Of a stretch of DNA of 32,208 nucleotides, positions 30,922 to 32,208 are shown in pieces (within the stretch, counting starts at the first letter, position 1; the number at the start of each line of letters is the position of its first letter). Below the pieces are notes generated by a model. That model searched no databases, was not told where the DNA came from, and worked only from the letters and a program-made list of their open reading frames with translations. A program made the position numbers and the translations under genes. The DNA is taken from positions 1-32,208 of the forward strand of contig JAAFHY010000036.1 in NCBI GenBank assembly GCA_013298505.1. Direction: 5' to 3'. The stretch comes from Cytophagales bacterium. GTDB taxonomy: Bacteria; Bacteroidota; Bacteroidia; Cytophagales; Cyclobacteriaceae.

Positions 30922-32208
30922 ATGGAAAAAGAAAAAGTAAGCAGCGGCAACATTATCGACTTTAAGGTTTTAAAGAGGATACTCGATTTTGTTCAGCCGT
31001 ATCGAGGAAGGTTTTATCTGGTGATTGTGCTTACCCTTCTGCTGGGCGTGCTTACGCCCATACGGCCTTTTTTAATTCAGTATACACTCGATCACGATGT
31101 TCAGTATGGCAACTATTGGGGCATGGTTAACATCATGCTTATTGTGCTTGCCTTATTAGTTGTGCAAGCCTTGGTGCAATATGTTCACACCTACGTCAGT
31201 GGGCGCATCGCTCAATTTGTAATCAGAGATATTCGCATAAAGCTATATACTCATTTGATCAACCTTCGACTTCGCTTTTTCGACAAAACCCCAATAGGAA
31301 GATTAGTGACTCGCACTATTTCAGATGTTGAAACATTGGCCGATGTGTTTAGCGAAGGATTGGCAGCCATGGCCAGCGATTTATTGCAAATCATTTTTAT
31401 TCTGGCTTTTATGTTTTATACCGATTGGCGGTTGACGCTGGTGAGTTTATCAACCATTCCGTTGATGTTGCTTGCTACGTATGTATTTAAAGAAAAAATC
31501 AAAGTGGCGTTTAACGATGTGCGCAATGCGGTTTCAAACTTAAATGCATTTGTGCAAGAACATATTACAGGCATGACCATTGTGCAAATTTTTGGCAGTG
31601 AAAAGAGAGAGTTCGAAAAATTTAAGGAAATCAATAAAGAGCATCAGGCCGCTCATTTAAGCTCTGTCATGTATTATTCAGTATACTTTCCGGTAGCAGA
31701 AATTATTGCAGCGATGGGCACAGGGTTGCTTGTTTGGTATGGTGCAAAAGGAGTAATCAATCAAGAGGTTACTCATATTACGTTGGGGAAATTGGTATCG
31801 TTCATCATGTACATTCAGCTTTTCTTTAGGCCCATCAGGATGATTGCCGATCGGTACAACACACTTCAAATGGGCATTGTCGGCTCATCGCGTATCATTA
31901 ATTTATTAGACGATACTTCGCATATAATGGTCAATGGCACACATGCACCAAAAGGAGTGAAGGGCAATATAGAATTCGATCGCGTATGGTTTGCTTACAA
32001 CGAAGAAGAGTATGTATTGAAGAATGTTTCGCTTCAGGTAAAATCAGGCGAAACCATCGCTTTGGTTGGCGCAACAGGAGCCGGTAAATCATCGATCATC
32101 AATCTACTCAACCGATTTTATGAAATAAACAAAGGCTCTATTTTGGTGGACGGTGTAGATATAAAAGAGTTTAACCTAACGGCTCTGCGCAAAAACATTG
32201 GCGTGGTT
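30922..32208 (+). CDS. ABC exporter (fused membrane and ATPase domains), 3' end outside the window
   Basis: The first 429 codons of an MsbA-like half-transporter; no stop before the window end. Residues about 17-320 are the six-helix membrane domain (FYLVIVLTLLLGVL, MLIVLALLVVQALV, DLLQIIFILAFMFYTDWRLT, with the coupling segment FFDKTPIGRLVTRTISDVE). The ATPase domain starts near 350 (IEFDRVWFAYNEEEYVLKNV) and has Walker A GATGAGKSS at 383-391. The signature, Walker B and switch are beyond the edge. Substrate unknown: lipids, peptides or drugs are all usual for this type. The ATG follows a GTGAGG that may serve as ribosome binding site. Confidence 0.93.
   Translation, partial: MEKEKVSSGNIIDFKVLKRILDFVQPYRGRFYLVIVLTLLLGVLTPIRPFLIQYTLDHDVQYGNYWGMVNIMLIVLALLVVQALVQYVHTYVSGRIAQFVIRDIRIKLYTHLINLRLRFFDKTPIGRLVTRTISDVETLADVFSEGLAAMASDLLQIIFILAFMFYTDWRLTLVSLSTIPLMLLATYVFKEKIKVAFNDVRNAVSNLNAFVQEHITGMTIVQIFGSEKREFEKFKEINKEHQAAHLSSVMYYSVYFPVAEIIAAMGTGLLVWYGAKGVINQEVTHITLGKLVSFIMYIQLFFRPIRMIADRYNTLQMGIVGSSRIINLLDDTSHIMVNGTHAPKGVKGNIEFDRVWFAYNEEEYVLKNVSLQVKSGETIALVGATGAGKSSIINLLNRFYEINKGSILVDGVDIKEFNLTALRKNIGVV

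Noticed and set aside
1-32208. CRISPR arrays, tRNA or rRNA genes, insertion sequences, prophage
   Set aside because: No regularly spaced repeats, cloverleaf-like segments, transposase or phage genes were seen by reading; small RNAs cannot be excluded without a covariance search.

Overview
The window looks like a chromosomal segment of a Bacteroidota bacterium, most likely Cytophagales-like. The signs are a carboxypeptidase-regulatory/TonB module, many short-signal lipoproteins with the Cys at residues 16-18, weak Shine-Dalgarno signals, ECF sigma factors paired with membrane proteins, a prolyl-oligopeptidase (S9) and a Sec-type (non-Tat) clade II nitrous-oxide reductase. No rRNA, tRNA, CRISPR array, transposase or phage gene was seen. 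The placement is inference from gene content; no marker-gene comparison could be run.

Left part (1-8.7 kb): stress and metabolism genes in short operons. Three YHS-domain proteins lie within 6.4 kb. The first, cut by the window edge, runs into an SDR oxidoreductase. An AraC regulator sits upstream of a YceI lipocalin-like protein and a second SDR. A nitrilase, an Fe-S type uracil-DNA glycosylase, an NTF2/SnoaL-like protein, a regulator with two AraC DNA-binding domains and a chlorite-dismutase-family heme protein follow.

Middle (8.7-22.6 kb): a large S9 peptidase, an ECF sigma factor with a four-TM partner, and a broken PQQ sugar dehydrogenase tail. Then comes a long minus-strand nitrous-oxide reduction cluster, read from right to left: Crp/Fnr regulator, lipoprotein cytochrome c, fasciclin lipoprotein, NosZ, a multi-TM protein, NosL, NosD, NosF, NosY, a CopD-like membrane protein, a cupin and a group III truncated hemoglobin. 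A perfect TGAT-N4-ATCA palindrome lies just upstream of the regulator. The inferred logic is that the regulator switches on the whole array under low oxygen or N-oxides, cytochrome c feeds electrons to NosZ, and NosL/NosDFY build its copper centres.

Right part (22.6-32.2 kb): an LPP20-like lipoprotein, release factor 1, and a divergent locus made of an ECF sigma factor, an anti-sigma-like/TonB fusion and a von Willebrand A protein. The last two share a nearly identical carboxypeptidase-regulatory domain. Then follow an orphan CHASE2 membrane protein, TruA with an unusual insertion, and the first 429 codons of an ABC exporter that runs off the window.

The points most worth follow-up are the nos cluster architecture with its operator, the chlorite-dismutase-like protein next to a double-headed AraC regulator, and the ECF/TonB/VWA locus.
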